Notes: a model not told the origin generated them from the sequence alone. Positions 26,913-36,064 are shown, counted from the stretch's first letter. The stretch: 64,000 nucleotides of DNA from Corynebacterium aurimucosum ATCC 700975 (GCF_000022905.1 NC_012590.1:1240001-1304000); one strand, 5' to 3'. Numbers and translations: made by a program.

Positions 26913-27805
26913 GCGGACAAGGTCTCCTTTGGGGTGTGTGATGTTGAGGTGGATGCGGAAGCGCGGCGGGAGTGCACAAGAGGGGAGAGCACCCACGCCA
27001 CGAGGAAGCAGGCGGTGAGGAGCAGAACGATGGTGGCACCGGCGGGCAGGTCGATGGCCCATGCCAGGTAGATTCCGAAGAAGCTACCCATGGAGCCAAT
27101 CGCCGCAGCTGCGATCATCATCGAGCCCAGCGAGTCACAGAGCAGGCGGGCAGTCGCGGCCGGGGTGATAAGCAGAGCGAGGACGAGAACGTTGCCGATG
27201 GTGCCCACGGAGATAACTACTGCGCCCGTAACACAGAGGTAGAGCACGATGTCCAGAGCAAAGACGGGAAGACCCATCGCGCGGGCGGTTTCCTTGTCCA
27301 AGCACGTAGCGGTGAGCTGGGGGCCAAGGAGAAGAACTGTGGCCACGATGAGCACCGTGACGGTGAACGCGGTGTAGAGGTCCGCGCGGGAGACACCCGT
27401 GAGCGAGCCGAAGAGAAAGCTGGTGAGCGAGGCTGTATAGCCGTCTACCCGGGAGATGATCACCATGCCGAGGGCGAAGGCGGCGGCGAAGAAGATTCCG
27501 ATAACGGAATCCTCGCGCACCGTGCGCCGCTGTGAGAAGCACGCGATGAGCACCGCCACGGTGCAGCCCGCCACGGCGCCGCCCAGTAACACTGAGCCCT
27601 GGAGCACGAAGGCAATGGCCAGCCCGGGGAAGACCGCGTGGGAAACAGCATCACCGATGAAAGACATGCCGCGCAGCACGACGTAGCATCCCACCACGCC
27701 GCACACGATGGCAGCGAGGATGGAAATTCCCACCGCGCGCGCCAGGAAGTCCAAGTGTGGGTTGGTGAGATCCTGGAAAAACTCGATGAGTGAAATGTCG
27801 ATCAT
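26909..27805 (-). CDS. ABC-3 family permease of the P-repeat-linked metal-type importer
   Basis: 298 residues with about eight hydrophobic segments, of the ZnuB/MntB-like ABC-3 permease family and specifically like the anchored-repeat permease subtype (TIGR03770). Motifs include YVVLRGMSFIGDAVSHAVFPGLA near the N-terminus, the coupling region facing the ATPase, and TIGNVLVLALLITPAATARLL. It overlaps the ATPase gene by four bases and the downstream surface-protein gene by four bases, so all three are translationally coupled. Relatives import manganese, zinc or iron. Confidence 0.92.
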   Translation of the reverse strand: MIDISLIEFFQDLTNPHLDFLARAVGISILAAIVCGVVGCYVVLRGMSFIGDAVSHAVFPGLAIAFVLQGSVLLGGAVAGCTVAVLIACFSQRRTVREDSVIGIFFAAAFALGMVIISRVDGYTASLTSFLFGSLTGVSRADLYTAFTVTVLIVATVLLLGPQLTATCLDKETARAMGLPVFALDIVLYLCVTGAVVISVGTIGNVLVLALLITPAATARLLCDSLGSMMIAAAAIGSMGSFFGIYLAWAIDLPAGATIVLLLTACFLVAWVLSPLVHSRRASASTSTSHTPKETLSA

Positions 27806-28530
27806 GCTGCCACCCCAATCGCAGAAAGCAGCGGAGAAGAAGCTGAGACCCCGAACGTGTCGCTCCAGGGCTGCGAGTTCATACGCAGCGTTTCCGCTGG
27901 ACCATCTGCGATGATTCCCCGGTTAAATAGCACGAGCCGCGAGCAGGAATGTGCGGCCTCTGAGAGATTGTGCGTGGACATGACAACACTCGTGCCATCG
28001 GCGGTGAGCTTGTCAAAAAGAAGCAGGAGCTCTTCGGTGTTGGGGGCGTCGAGGCCGGTGAATGGTTCGTCGAGAAGCAGCACCTCAGGCTCGCAGGCTA
28101 AGGCCCGAGCAATGAGTACACGCTGACGTTGGCCACCCGAAAGTTGTGCGATGGGACGCCGTGCGAATTCTTCTAGGTTGGTCAGTTCGATGGCGCGGCG
28201 GGCGGCCTCCTTATCGGCACGTCCCGCACGGCGGAACCAGCCCACAAGCCCGGTGCGTCCGCTGAGCACAGCCTTGGACACGCTGATGGGGAAGTCCCAC
28301 TCCACGTCGTGACGCTGTGGAACATAACCCAGGGAAGTGGTGACATCGATGCTCCCGGTGAAGGGGATAAGCCCCAAGATCGCACGCATCAGCGTGGTTT
28401 TGCCCGCCCCGTTCGGTCCTAGCAGCCCGATGAACTCGCCAGGGCGAACAGTCAGGTTAGCAGCGTCGATGACGCGACGGCCGGAGAGGGAAACGGAGAG
28501 GTCTGTGACTGAAATGAAAGGACTAGTCAC
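27802..28530 (-). CDS. ABC transporter ATP-binding protein of the P-repeat-linked importer
   Basis: 242 residues from GTG 28530, which lies 8 bases inside the preceding surface-protein gene; a longer start would add a run with no family similarity. Walker A is LLGPNGAGKTTL, the signature IAQLSGGQRQRVLIARAL, Walker B EVLLLDEPFTGLD and the H-loop VVMSTHNLSEA. It belongs to the metal-type (ZnuC-like) group, subtype TIGR03771, and powers import through the adjacent permease. Confidence 0.93.
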   Translation of the reverse strand: MTSPFISVTDLSVSLSGRRVIDAANLTVRPGEFIGLLGPNGAGKTTLMRAILGLIPFTGSIDVTTSLGYVPQRHDVEWDFPISVSKAVLSGRTGLVGWFRRAGRADKEAARRAIELTNLEEFARRPIAQLSGGQRQRVLIARALACEPEVLLLDEPFTGLDAPNTEELLLLFDKLTADGTSVVMSTHNLSEAAHSCSRLVLFNRGIIADGPAETLRMNSQPWSDTFGVSASSPLLSAIGVAA

Positions 28531-29422
28531 GCTGGCCACCTTTCGCACGCACGACGGCGATGATGGCACCGATAAGGACTAGGACGCCCACGCCGGCCAG
28601 CGCCCAGATCCATACCGGCACGGATGCCGATGCAGAAGCTGAATCGGCAGAGGAATCAGCGTTCGGATCCCATTCTGTTGCCTGAGCTTGTGCGACATCC
28701 GTGTCATCGCCTACAGCAAAGGTCAACGTAGCCTCAGCGGCGACCTCGGTTCCGGCGCTGTCACCCGCACCTTCACCGCTCATGCGGACCCGCACCTGGT
28801 GGATGCCGGGCTCGGTGAACACCCAATTGGCGTGGGTATGCGTGCCCAAGTCGACCCAGAAGCCTTCTGAGTCCCCGGTGGCGGTGGACCATAGCAACTG
28901 GGGTTCTTCGAAGCCGCCGTTCTGCAGGAAGAGGGAGAATTCACCCGGGCCTTGGTGTCCCAGGAACTCCATAGTTACTCCTCTCTCAACGTTCTCCTCG
29001 AGGGAAGGAGCCTGGGTATTCCAACCTAGCCACGGCACATCAGCCTGTTCCGTTTGTGGAACGACCCATACTTGCGAACCGGGCTCGGCACCGACGAAGG
29101 AGAAGGCCTTGTCCTCAGGCAGGGTTAACAGGGCGTTGTCGCCCACCTGGAATACCACATCGTCGGGTTGACGCCACACGGGGGTTTCAGCTGAATCATC
29201 ACGAGCGAGGAATTCTGCTTGCCCTTCATTAAGCAGCAGGCCCAGGTCGACGTGACCGTGATCGATAGCGGCAGCAGTGCCTGGTGCCGCCACTTCTTCG
29301 TCAGAGCTGACAACCTGTGCCAGATCCCCGGCCCAGGCGGCAGAGGGTGCAAAGGCCAGCGCCGCGGCGCTCAGTGCTGCCGCAAGCGGCATAGTGAAAA
29401 TTCGGAGGGTGCGATTAGACAT
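28523..29422 (-). CDS. Surface-anchored P-repeat protein (middle gene)
   Basis: 299 residues from ATG 29422, which overlaps the end of the substrate-binding-protein gene by 8 bases. Signal peptide with cleavage near AAWAGD; one P-repeat with HGHVDLGLLLNEGQAEFLARDD, FSFVGAEPGSQVWVVPQTEQ, VPWLGWNTQ and THTHANWVFTEPGIHQVRV; a short Ser/Ala/Asp spacer; a C-terminal helix (VWIWALAGVGVLVLIGAIIAVV) and basic tail. There is no LPxTG. It is the smallest and cleanest example of the repeat in the cluster, so a good reference copy. It probably tethers the repeat near the importer. Confidence 0.85.
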   Translation of the reverse strand: MSNRTLRIFTMPLAAALSAAALAFAPSAAWAGDLAQVVSSDEEVAAPGTAAAIDHGHVDLGLLLNEGQAEFLARDDSAETPVWRQPDDVVFQVGDNALLTLPEDKAFSFVGAEPGSQVWVVPQTEQADVPWLGWNTQAPSLEENVERGVTMEFLGHQGPGEFSLFLQNGGFEEPQLLWSTATGDSEGFWVDLGTHTHANWVFTEPGIHQVRVRMSGEGAGDSAGTEVAAEATLTFAVGDDTDVAQAQATEWDPNADSSADSASASASVPVWIWALAGVGVLVLIGAIIAVVRAKGGQRD

Positions 29423-30914
29423 GAGATTCCTTTGTTGTGCTGCCAAGGCAGCGGTTGAGTGAGTGTGCGTTGAAACGCATGAGACCGAGATACGTCGGTA
29501 CGGCGTCATCGAGGGTGTCGCCGTAAATGGGACAGACCGCCACCCCGAGGGAATCGGCGGCTTCCCTAATGACGTCTGCGCTGGCTTGTTGGGTCGGTTC
29601 CACGAACACCGCGGGAAGCTGGAGGTTCTCCAAGGTGCGACGCAGCGCGATGACATCGCGCGGCGAGGGCTCGATGGCCGGGTTGGGGCTAACGAAGCCC
29701 GCGATATCAATGCCATAGCCTTGCTCCAGGTAGGCGTAGCCGTGGTGAGGTGTAACGAGGTGGCGGTTGCGCTCAGGAATGGCAGAGATGAGCTGACGAA
29801 CCTCTGCATCGACGTCCCGCAGTTGTGCGATGTAGTCCTGTGCGCGGGCACGGTAGGCCGCGCCGTGCGAGGGATCTGTTTGCGCAAGTTGCTCAGCGAT
29901 GACCTCAGTAAAGCTGATGACATTGGCGGCGTTATGCCACAGGTGTGGGTCTACTTCGCCGTGAATGTGCTTGCCCAAGACAGCTTGGGGCAGGAGATAG
30001 GTCTCATCACCGGGCCGGCCCAAGAAACGGTAGGAGGGATCCGGCGGTATCTGCTGCAGAGCGGAATTCGGGATACTGAGCACCGTGGTGTTTGGATCAA
30101 AACTCTCGCCCTGATCCTCCAAGTCGAGTTTTCCTGTAGCCATATCCGCGGTGATGTCTACGTGACCTGCATCGAGCGCGCGCATTCCCGCGGGGGTGCT
30201 AACGCCCACCGCCACCGTGAATTCCTGCGGGGAGCTGTCGGTAGCACCAAAGCTCAGCCGATAAATGCCGGGCTTGTTGAAAGTCCAGGAGACGTGCGTG
30301 TGGGCATTAGCCGGCAGCGTCGTGGAATCGTTGTGCTGGTCAATCCCGTCTGCGCTGTTAAAGAGCGGCTCAGGCGTACCGAACGTTGAGACCACGTAGG
30401 CCGCGACATCGCCGGGTCCTTCCACATCGAGCAGGCGCATGTCGACGCTCGTGGTACCTGGGGCTGCGTTGCGCACACGCAATCCCAACCACACTGCATC
30501 GAGGGCAACGTTTTCTACCAAAGGGACGAGCTTCGCGCCGCGTGTGGATGCTTGGTCCGCCACTTCGGTGACGGGCACATCCGAGGACTCCCGCAAGGAC
30601 TTCAGCAGGTTCTGCGGCTCGAGGAGAAAACCATTAGACAGCAATACGTCGGCGTTGGCGATATCGCGTACCGAGCGCAGGCTCGGCTCAAAGGTATGTG
30701 GATCCTTTCCCGCAGGAATCAGCGTGGTCACTGTGGCATCCTCACCGGCTACGTGCTTGGCGACGTCCCCCAGTATCGGCGTCGTCGCCACCACCTTCAC
30801 CTTCCCATCGTCTCCGCTGGCGGAGCTTGCGCAGCCACTCAACATGGATGCGCCGAGAAAGATGGCGGAAAGGAGCGCGGTGTACTGCGTCCGAGTGCGA
30901 ACCTTCCGTGGCAT
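29415..30914 (-). CDS. Metal-type ABC substrate-binding lipoprotein with inserted, permuted P-repeat
   Basis: 499 residues from ATG 30914, overlapping the previous stop by one base. Lipobox LSGC puts the lipidated Cys at 28. Residues 38-120 are the ZnuA/MntA-like N-lobe (VVATTPILGDVAKHV, with a ligand His in PAGKDPHTFEPS). Residues ~122-313 are an insertion made of P-repeat sequence. From ~314 the ZnuA-like fold resumes with GKHIHGEVDPHLWH, then TPHHGYAYLEQGYGI and CPIYGDTLDDAVPTYLGLM with the C-lobe ligands. In the insert the repeat's second half (VWLGLRVRN...AHTHVSWTFNKPGIYRL) precedes its first half (GHVDITADM...YLLPQ). It matches the anchored-repeat substrate-binding subtype (TIGR03772). 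The likely cargo is a metal or metal complex. Confidence 0.88.
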   Translation of the reverse strand: MPRKVRTRTQYTALLSAIFLGASMLSGCASSASGDDGKVKVVATTPILGDVAKHVAGEDATVTTLIPAGKDPHTFEPSLRSVRDIANADVLLSNGFLLEPQNLLKSLRESSDVPVTEVADQASTRGAKLVPLVENVALDAVWLGLRVRNAAPGTTSVDMRLLDVEGPGDVAAYVVSTFGTPEPLFNSADGIDQHNDSTTLPANAHTHVSWTFNKPGIYRLSFGATDSSPQEFTVAVGVSTPAGMRALDAGHVDITADMATGKLDLEDQGESFDPNTTVLSIPNSALQQIPPDPSYRFLGRPGDETYLLPQAVLGKHIHGEVDPHLWHNAANVISFTEVIAEQLAQTDPSHGAAYRARAQDYIAQLRDVDAEVRQLISAIPERNRHLVTPHHGYAYLEQGYGIDIAGFVSPNPAIEPSPRDVIALRRTLENLQLPAVFVEPTQQASADVIREAADSLGVAVCPIYGDTLDDAVPTYLGLMRFNAHSLNRCLGSTTKESHV

Positions 30915-32017
30915 TAGTCGCGGCCCTTCATGAGCGCGAGGCGTGCTAGCGCCAACCCCAGAACGAGCATGCCCAGGCCGAGGATTCCGATTCCCCACGG
31001 CAGCAGGTTTTGCCCGCTGTCGTAGTAGCCGGCCGCAGCGACGGTGTCCACATTCTCCCCGTCCGCGGCCCCGGTGGAGCGGTGAGAAGGCTTGCGCTCT
31101 TTCCTTTCTCCGCGCTCTTTACGCTCCTTGCTGCTTGCCTGTTGCTTCGCGTTCCTGGTTCCGGCTGCGCGGGTACCCCCGCCAGCGTTTCCACCTCCCG
31201 AACGTGTTCCCGAGGCCGAGGATGCCGGTTGCTCAGGGGAGGCGTCGCCCAGCTCTGCCTCGTGGTGCTCTTCGGTACCGTCATCACCATTATCGGTGGC
31301 GGGTTCCTCGTCCCCGGACTCCTGCGGCGCGGCGTCACCATCTCCGACATCCCAGGTATAGGTGACCTGATTACTCGTATCGCCGTTGGATTCCGCCTGG
31401 ACAGTCATGGTGTAGATACCCGGTTCACTAAAAGCCCAGTTGACGTGGCGATGCGCCGGGTAAGCCTGGTTGATGACATCACCAGAAACGAGGTCGAGCT
31501 CACCAGCATTGGTAACCGGTTGGATATCGCCGAAGCCTGCCGTTTCAAAGATAAAGATGTCACCAGGGCCGGTGACCTCGACGAATTCGAAGTTGACGTC
31601 TTTGTAGCCAGCCGATTGTGCCGCTTGGGTATCCCAACCCGGCCAGAGCAGCGAGCTGTCCTGGGTTTGGGGAAGGTAATACGTGGGCATAGCAATGCCG
31701 TCGATGCGCTCGGTCGCCTCGCTCCAAGCTTTTTCTGCGACTTTGAGGATGACATCGTTGCCGGGCCGGACGACGCCACTGCCGGTGACGTCCTCCTTCA
31801 TCGACAAAGTCAGCTGACCGCCCGGTGCGGAGACATAAAAAGCATCAACGTGTCCGGATTCGATGAGCTCGCTATCCGCTCGCGCCGCAGCCGGCGAGCC
31901 AAGGACGGCCACAAACAATGCCGCGACAATGGTGAACACGGCGGCGCTGGCTTTTAGCAGTGCACTGTTCTGGCGCACGTTCAGGCCCTGAGCAGCGCGT
32001 GATGGTGTGGAGTGCAA
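30914..32017 (-). CDS. Surface-anchored P-repeat protein with charged stalk
   Basis: 367 residues from TTG 32017 with AGAAAGGA upstream. Signal peptide ending near AAARAD; one P-repeat: ESGHVDAFYVSAPGG, YYLPQTQDSSLLWPGWDTQ, VTGPGDIFIFETAGFG and AHRHVNWAFSEPGIYTMTV. Then follows an acidic stretch, a Gly/Arg/Lys-rich stalk (KERKERGERKERKPSHR) and a terminal helix (WGIGILGLGMLVLGLAL) with tail MKGRD. No sortase motif. It overlaps the substrate-binding-protein gene by one base, so the two are made together. It is one of four membrane-anchored repeat proteins in the cluster. Confidence 0.82.
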   Translation of the reverse strand: MHSTPSRAAQGLNVRQNSALLKASAAVFTIVAALFVAVLGSPAAARADSELIESGHVDAFYVSAPGGQLTLSMKEDVTGSGVVRPGNDVILKVAEKAWSEATERIDGIAMPTYYLPQTQDSSLLWPGWDTQAAQSAGYKDVNFEFVEVTGPGDIFIFETAGFGDIQPVTNAGELDLVSGDVINQAYPAHRHVNWAFSEPGIYTMTVQAESNGDTSNQVTYTWDVGDGDAAPQESGDEEPATDNGDDGTEEHHEAELGDASPEQPASSASGTRSGGGNAGGGTRAAGTRNAKQQASSKERKERGERKERKPSHRSTGAADGENVDTVAAAGYYDSGQNLLPWGIGILGLGMLVLGLALARLALMKGRD

Positions 32018-32032
32018 TCCAGTGTGTCCTTT

Positions 32033-34402
32033 CTAGCGGGGAAGCAGGCCAGTGAACCGCGCAGCGATTTGGTCGCGGTGATCGTTGTAGAAGTTGAGGA
32101 AACCTTGGAAGATGATGGCCAAGACAACCGGGAGTACGAGCCCCCACAGGCCCTCGAGTTTGGGCAGAGAGGACGTCTTGTCCTTCTGGCCACCAGGCTG
32201 GTTATCGCCTGGTTTCTTATCGCCTGGCTTATCTCCGGGCTTTTCATTACCTGGCTTGGGGGTGTCTTCGCCTTCCTTTCCTTCCTTTGATTTCACACAG
32301 TCTTTGATTGCTGCATCGCCCGCTGCGACGGTGAGCGTTTGGGGCGCAGAGGAGATGTCCTTGCCCTCTGTGGTGGTGGCCGAATAGGTGACTTCGAGCT
32401 TGTAGATGCCCGGCTTGGTAAACGCCCAATTGGTGTGGGTGTGCGAAGCAAAAGTGGTCTCGATGGAGTAGTCACCCTCGGCGGAATTGATCAACTGGGT
32501 GAAAACGTTGCCAAAGCCTTCGGTAGTAAAAAGGCCTACCTGCGCACCCTCTGGCATCTCCACGGGCTTGATGTTGAGCGTGACTTTGCCGTCTTTATAG
32601 TCCTTGTAGTTGAGGGCCTGGGTGTTATAGCCCGGCCAGATGATGCTTTGCTCCTGGGTCTGCGGGAGGAGGAAGAACTTTTCCTTGCCTAGGTAATCGA
32701 AGTCCTTGCCCTTAAGCGCGGCGGGGCGGGAGCGCAGGGCGTTGTCGTGCACCGCGAGGACGACGTCATCGAGCGGGCGCTCGACGGTCTTCTTGTCCAC
32801 GAGGGCCGTTTCATCCTTCAAGCGGGTGAGGAACTCATCGCCGTCACGGGTAACCGCAATGTCGACGTGGCCGCGGTCAAGCACTACCTTGTCAGCACAG
32901 GTACCAGTGTGTTCTCCCGCGTCTGGTTTGGGAGGGTTATCTGGGGCTGGCGCAGGAGCCTGGGCCCCAGCGCCAAGTTTGCCCACACCCTCGTATTTTT
33001 GGCCGAAGGCGAAATTGTCGGTCAGCGTGATGCTGCCGGACTCTTGCGTGATGCTCGGGTGCGGAAGAATATCCAGGCGCACGGTATTGCCGTTGAAGTT
33101 TGCATCGGCGCCGACGACAAATTCGGCGCGGCCGCGGGTGATCGTTCCGTCGAATCCGATGTCCGGAAGCGAGCTTCCCTTGCTAAAGAAGCCGCCATGC
33201 ACGTAGCCTTCCAGGTTCTTATCGGCTGCCTCCAGGATGATGCGGGTGGCGTCTTCGCCCTCCGGAACAACACGCGCGGACAGTCCCGTGTCAGATAGCG
33301 AAACCTCTTCTCCGGAGAAGAGCTGGCGGGGGTTTGTGGTCTCGGTCCAGGACTCCGCGGAGGTCTTCGAGGTGGTGGAAAGCTCAGCGTTCTCAGAGTA
33401 GGCAAGCTCCTCGCTCACCCAGCGCGGGCTGCCGTCCTCCGGGGTGTACACAGCTTGGATTGTTGAGTCCTCGGGCCCTAAGAATTCATCGAAGTGTGCC
33501 TTGCCATTTTTCACGGCTAGATCGGTGAGGAAGTAGCCGTCGATCAGCAGCGTAAGCGTGCCGTCGCTGCCGCCGGAGAAATCGATGGAGGAAAGGCGCT
33601 CATCCCCGTCCTTGTCTCCGGTTTTCTTGGGCGTGATGCTCAGGCGGTAATCCTTCTGGCTGGCATCGCCCGTGGAGGCCTGGTCAAAGCGCTCTTTGAG
33701 GGAAGGCGTTTTCTCATCAGCGGGACGCTGCCCGCCGACTTGGATCGAGGTGGTCGTGGGCTTGGAGGTAATCAACGAGCCATCCTTGCCCCGCGCGCTC
33801 GTTTGATAGGTGAGCTCATAGCGTCCAGGCTTGGAAAAGACGGTGTAGTTGTGGGTATGCGTGCCGCTGGTCAGCCATGCGGAATGCGGAGCGCCCTCGG
33901 TGGTTCCGAAGAAACGCTGCAGGCCGCCGGGTCCGGGGTAATAGCCAAACATCTCGACATCGCCGGGGCCGTCAACGCTTAAGAGGTCCAGGGAAGCGAT
34001 GTTGTCGCGGAAGTCGTCGACAGGCAGCTCTGTGTCCGCGCCGAAGCCCATCCACACCGGGTCCAAGCTGCCTTGGACACTGGCAGGCGCCATGTAATAC
34101 GTCTCGCCCGGCTTTCCCACAAAAGCGAGCGCGGGGTCCTCAGGCACTGTGAACTGGTATTGGTTGGTGCCGTTCTGGTTCCAGCCTTTACCTACCCAGG
34201 TGACTGTATCGGCTAGGTCGTGGTCGGAGCTTGCAGAATGGCTCTTGAGGTTGAGAGCATTGCCCTCCCAGAAAGCCTTGGGGGAATCAATATGTGTCTG
34301 AGTGGCTACGTGTTTGCCGTCGTCAGGACCAGCGACGGCGGTAGCGGGGGAGAAGAGAAGCGTGGCGCAGGTTAAAAGCGCCACATAGCGAGTTCGAGCC
34401 AC
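32033..34402 (-). CDS. Large two-repeat surface-anchored protein, first gene of the importer block
   Basis: 789 residues from GTG 34402 behind GAAAGGT. Signal peptide (VALLTCATLLFSPATAVAG); an N-terminal P-repeat with LAFVGKPGETYYMAP, PVWMGFGAD and THTHNYTVFSKPGRYELTY; a ~250-residue middle region of beta-type sequence including a VHGGFFSKGSSLPDIGFDG segment; a second P-repeat with RGHVDIAVTRDGD, FFLLPQTQEQSIIWPGYNTQ and THTHTNWAFTKPGIYKLEV; a Lys/Pro/Gly spacer and a terminal helix. It resembles TIGR03773-type ABC-associated wall proteins. As the largest repeat protein and first in the block, it may be the outermost receptor. The substrate is unknown. Confidence 0.83.
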   Translation of the reverse strand: MARTRYVALLTCATLLFSPATAVAGPDDGKHVATQTHIDSPKAFWEGNALNLKSHSASSDHDLADTVTWVGKGWNQNGTNQYQFTVPEDPALAFVGKPGETYYMAPASVQGSLDPVWMGFGADTELPVDDFRDNIASLDLLSVDGPGDVEMFGYYPGPGGLQRFFGTTEGAPHSAWLTSGTHTHNYTVFSKPGRYELTYQTSARGKDGSLITSKPTTTSIQVGGQRPADEKTPSLKERFDQASTGDASQKDYRLSITPKKTGDKDGDERLSSIDFSGGSDGTLTLLIDGYFLTDLAVKNGKAHFDEFLGPEDSTIQAVYTPEDGSPRWVSEELAYSENAELSTTSKTSAESWTETTNPRQLFSGEEVSLSDTGLSARVVPEGEDATRIILEAADKNLEGYVHGGFFSKGSSLPDIGFDGTITRGRAEFVVGADANFNGNTVRLDILPHPSITQESGSITLTDNFAFGQKYEGVGKLGAGAQAPAPAPDNPPKPDAGEHTGTCADKVVLDRGHVDIAVTRDGDEFLTRLKDETALVDKKTVERPLDDVVLAVHDNALRSRPAALKGKDFDYLGKEKFFLLPQTQEQSIIWPGYNTQALNYKDYKDGKVTLNIKPVEMPEGAQVGLFTTEGFGNVFTQLINSAEGDYSIETTFASHTHTNWAFTKPGIYKLEVTYSATTTEGKDISSAPQTLTVAAGDAAIKDCVKSKEGKEGEDTPKPGNEKPGDKPGDKKPGDNQPGGQKDKTSSLPKLEGLWGLVLPVVLAIIFQGFLNFYNDHRDQIAARFTGLLPR

Positions 34403-34440
34403 AGTCTGGGACCTTTCTTCAGTTCTTTGGCGAGAGTTTC

Positions 34441-34468
34441 ACTATAGGTAATGGAATTCAGTCCCGTT
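34441..34468 (-). promoter_or_regulatory. Candidate promoter of the P-repeat ABC cluster
   Basis: On the minus strand a TATAGT -10 element (34446 to 34441) lies ~40 bases before the GTG of the first gene, with a weak TTAACG-like -35 about 18 bases further upstream. I saw no certain DtxR, Zur or MntR box in 34403-34560, so the regulator remains open. Confidence 0.35.
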
Positions 34469-34573
34469 AAGCTTGAATAGAAAGCCCAGTTCACGCGTAG
34501 TGGAAACAGGGTTCAATTACCCCCAAGTGGGGCGGGCGGTGCGGCGATGCCGCGCTGAACTACGATGGGGGAC

Positions 34574-36064
34574 ATGACTAAACCGACATCCGACGTCCGC
34601 GTCCGTTTCTGCCCCTCGCCTACCGGCACGCCCCATGTGGGCATGGTCCGCACGGCTTTGTTCAACTGGGCCTATGCCCGTCACACTGGCGGTACGCTCA
34701 TCTTCCGTATCGAGGACACCGATGCTGCCCGTGATTCTGAGGAGTCCTACCAGGCCATCATTGACTCCCTGAACTGGCTCGGGCTGGGCTGGGATGAAGG
34801 AGTTAACGTCGGCGGCCCGGATGAGCCTTACCGTCAGTCGCAGCGCATGGATATCTACGCAGATGTCCTGCAGAAGCTCAAGGATGGCGGCTATGTCTAT
34901 CCGGCTTACTCCACCAACGAAGAGGTTCAGGAGCGCCACAAGGCAGCTGGCCGCGACCCGCAGCTGGGCTACGACAACTTCGACCGCGACCTCACCCAGG
35001 AGCAGATAGACGCTTTCGAGGCGGAAGGCCGCAAGCCGGTCTGGCGCCTGCGCATGCCGGACAAGGATTGGTCCTGGACCGACCTGGTGCGCGGCGAGAT
35101 GACCTTCAAGTCGGAGACCCAGCCGGACTACGTCGTGGCGCGCTCGAACGGTGCGCCGCTCTACACCCTGGTTAACCCGGTCGACGATGCCCTCATGGGA
35201 GTTACTCACGTCCTGCGTGGTGAAGACCTCCTGTCTTCCACGCCGCGCCAGCTGGCCCTTTATGAGGTGCTCGTGGAGCTCGGTATTGCCAAGAAGACGC
35301 CTGAGTTTGGTCACCTGCCCTTCGTGATGGGTGAGGGGAACAAGAAGCTGTCCAAGCGTGACCCGCAGTCCAACCTGTTCAATCACCGCGACAACGGCAT
35401 CATCCCGGAGGGAATGCTCAACTACCTGTCGCTGTTGGGCTGGTCCCTGTCCGCGGACCAGGACGTCTTCTCCGTTGACGAGCTCATCGCTAACTTCGAT
35501 GTCCACGACGTGTTGGGCAACCCGGCTCGCTTCGACCAGAAGAAGCTCGAGGCCATCAATGCCGACCACATCCGCCTGCTTAAGCCAGAGGACTTTGCTC
35601 AGCGCCTGCGCGACTACCTCACCGAGTACACCGACTTCCCGGCTGACTATCCGGAAGAGAAGTTCGCTTTCGCCGCAGATCTGGTGCAGACCCGCATTAA
35701 GACGCTGTCCGACGCCTACGGACTTATGTCCTTCTTGACCACGCCGGACGCTGAGCTGGAGCTGGACGAGAAGGCGGCCCGGAAGAACCTCAAGGAGGAG
35801 GCGGTGCAGCCTCTGGAGGTTTCCATTGCCAAGCTGGAAGAGCTGGGAGAGTGGAAGACCGACGAGATTGAGAAGGTTCTCTCCGCCGCGCTTATCGACG
35901 ACCTCGGCCTCAAGCCCCGCAAGGCCTACGGCGCCCTGCGTGTAGCTATCTCTGGTCAGCAGGTTTCCCCGCCGCTGTTTGAGTCCATGGAGCTGCTGGG
36001 CAAGGAGTCCACGCTGACCCGACTCAAGGCTGCGCAGGCGCTCACGCCGTGGAGCGCTGAGTAG
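34574..36064 (+). CDS. gltX: Glutamyl-tRNA synthetase
   Basis: 496 residues from ATG 34574 (GGGGG just upstream; an in-frame ATG at 34565 is less likely). It charges tRNA-Glu. Class I signature motifs: [19 protein letters not shown], with PHVG in the HIGH position, and KKLSKRD (KMSKS position). Actinobacteria usually also use this enzyme to mischarge tRNA-Gln, later fixed by GatCAB. It lies right before tRNA-Gln and tRNA-Glu genes, a fitting neighbourhood. A strong terminator follows the stop. Confidence 0.97.
   Translation: MTKPTSDVRVRFCPSPTGTPHVGMVRTALFNWAYARHTGGTLIFRIEDTDAARDSEESYQAIIDSLNWLGLGWDEGVNVGGPDEPYRQSQRMDIYADVLQKLKDGGYVYPAYSTNEEVQERHKAAGRDPQLGYDNFDRDLTQEQIDAFEAEGRKPVWRLRMPDKDWSWTDLVRGEMTFKSETQPDYVVARSNGAPLYTLVNPVDDALMGVTHVLRGEDLLSSTPRQLALYEVLVELGIAKKTPEFGHLPFVMGEGNKKLSKRDPQSNLFNHRDNGIIPEGMLNYLSLLGWSLSADQDVFSVDELIANFDVHDVLGNPARFDQKKLEAINADHIRLLKPEDFAQRLRDYLTEYTDFPADYPEEKFAFAADLVQTRIKTLSDAYGLMSFLTTPDAELELDEKAARKNLKEEAVQPLEVSIAKLEELGEWKTDEIEKVLSAALIDDLGLKPRKAYGALRVAISGQQVSPPLFESMELLGKESTLTRLKAAQALTPWSAE

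Noticed and set aside
34403..34560. Search for DtxR, Zur or MntR boxes upstream of the P-repeat cluster
   Set aside because: Some AT-rich partial palindromes (around GAATTC) exist but none matches a consensus convincingly.
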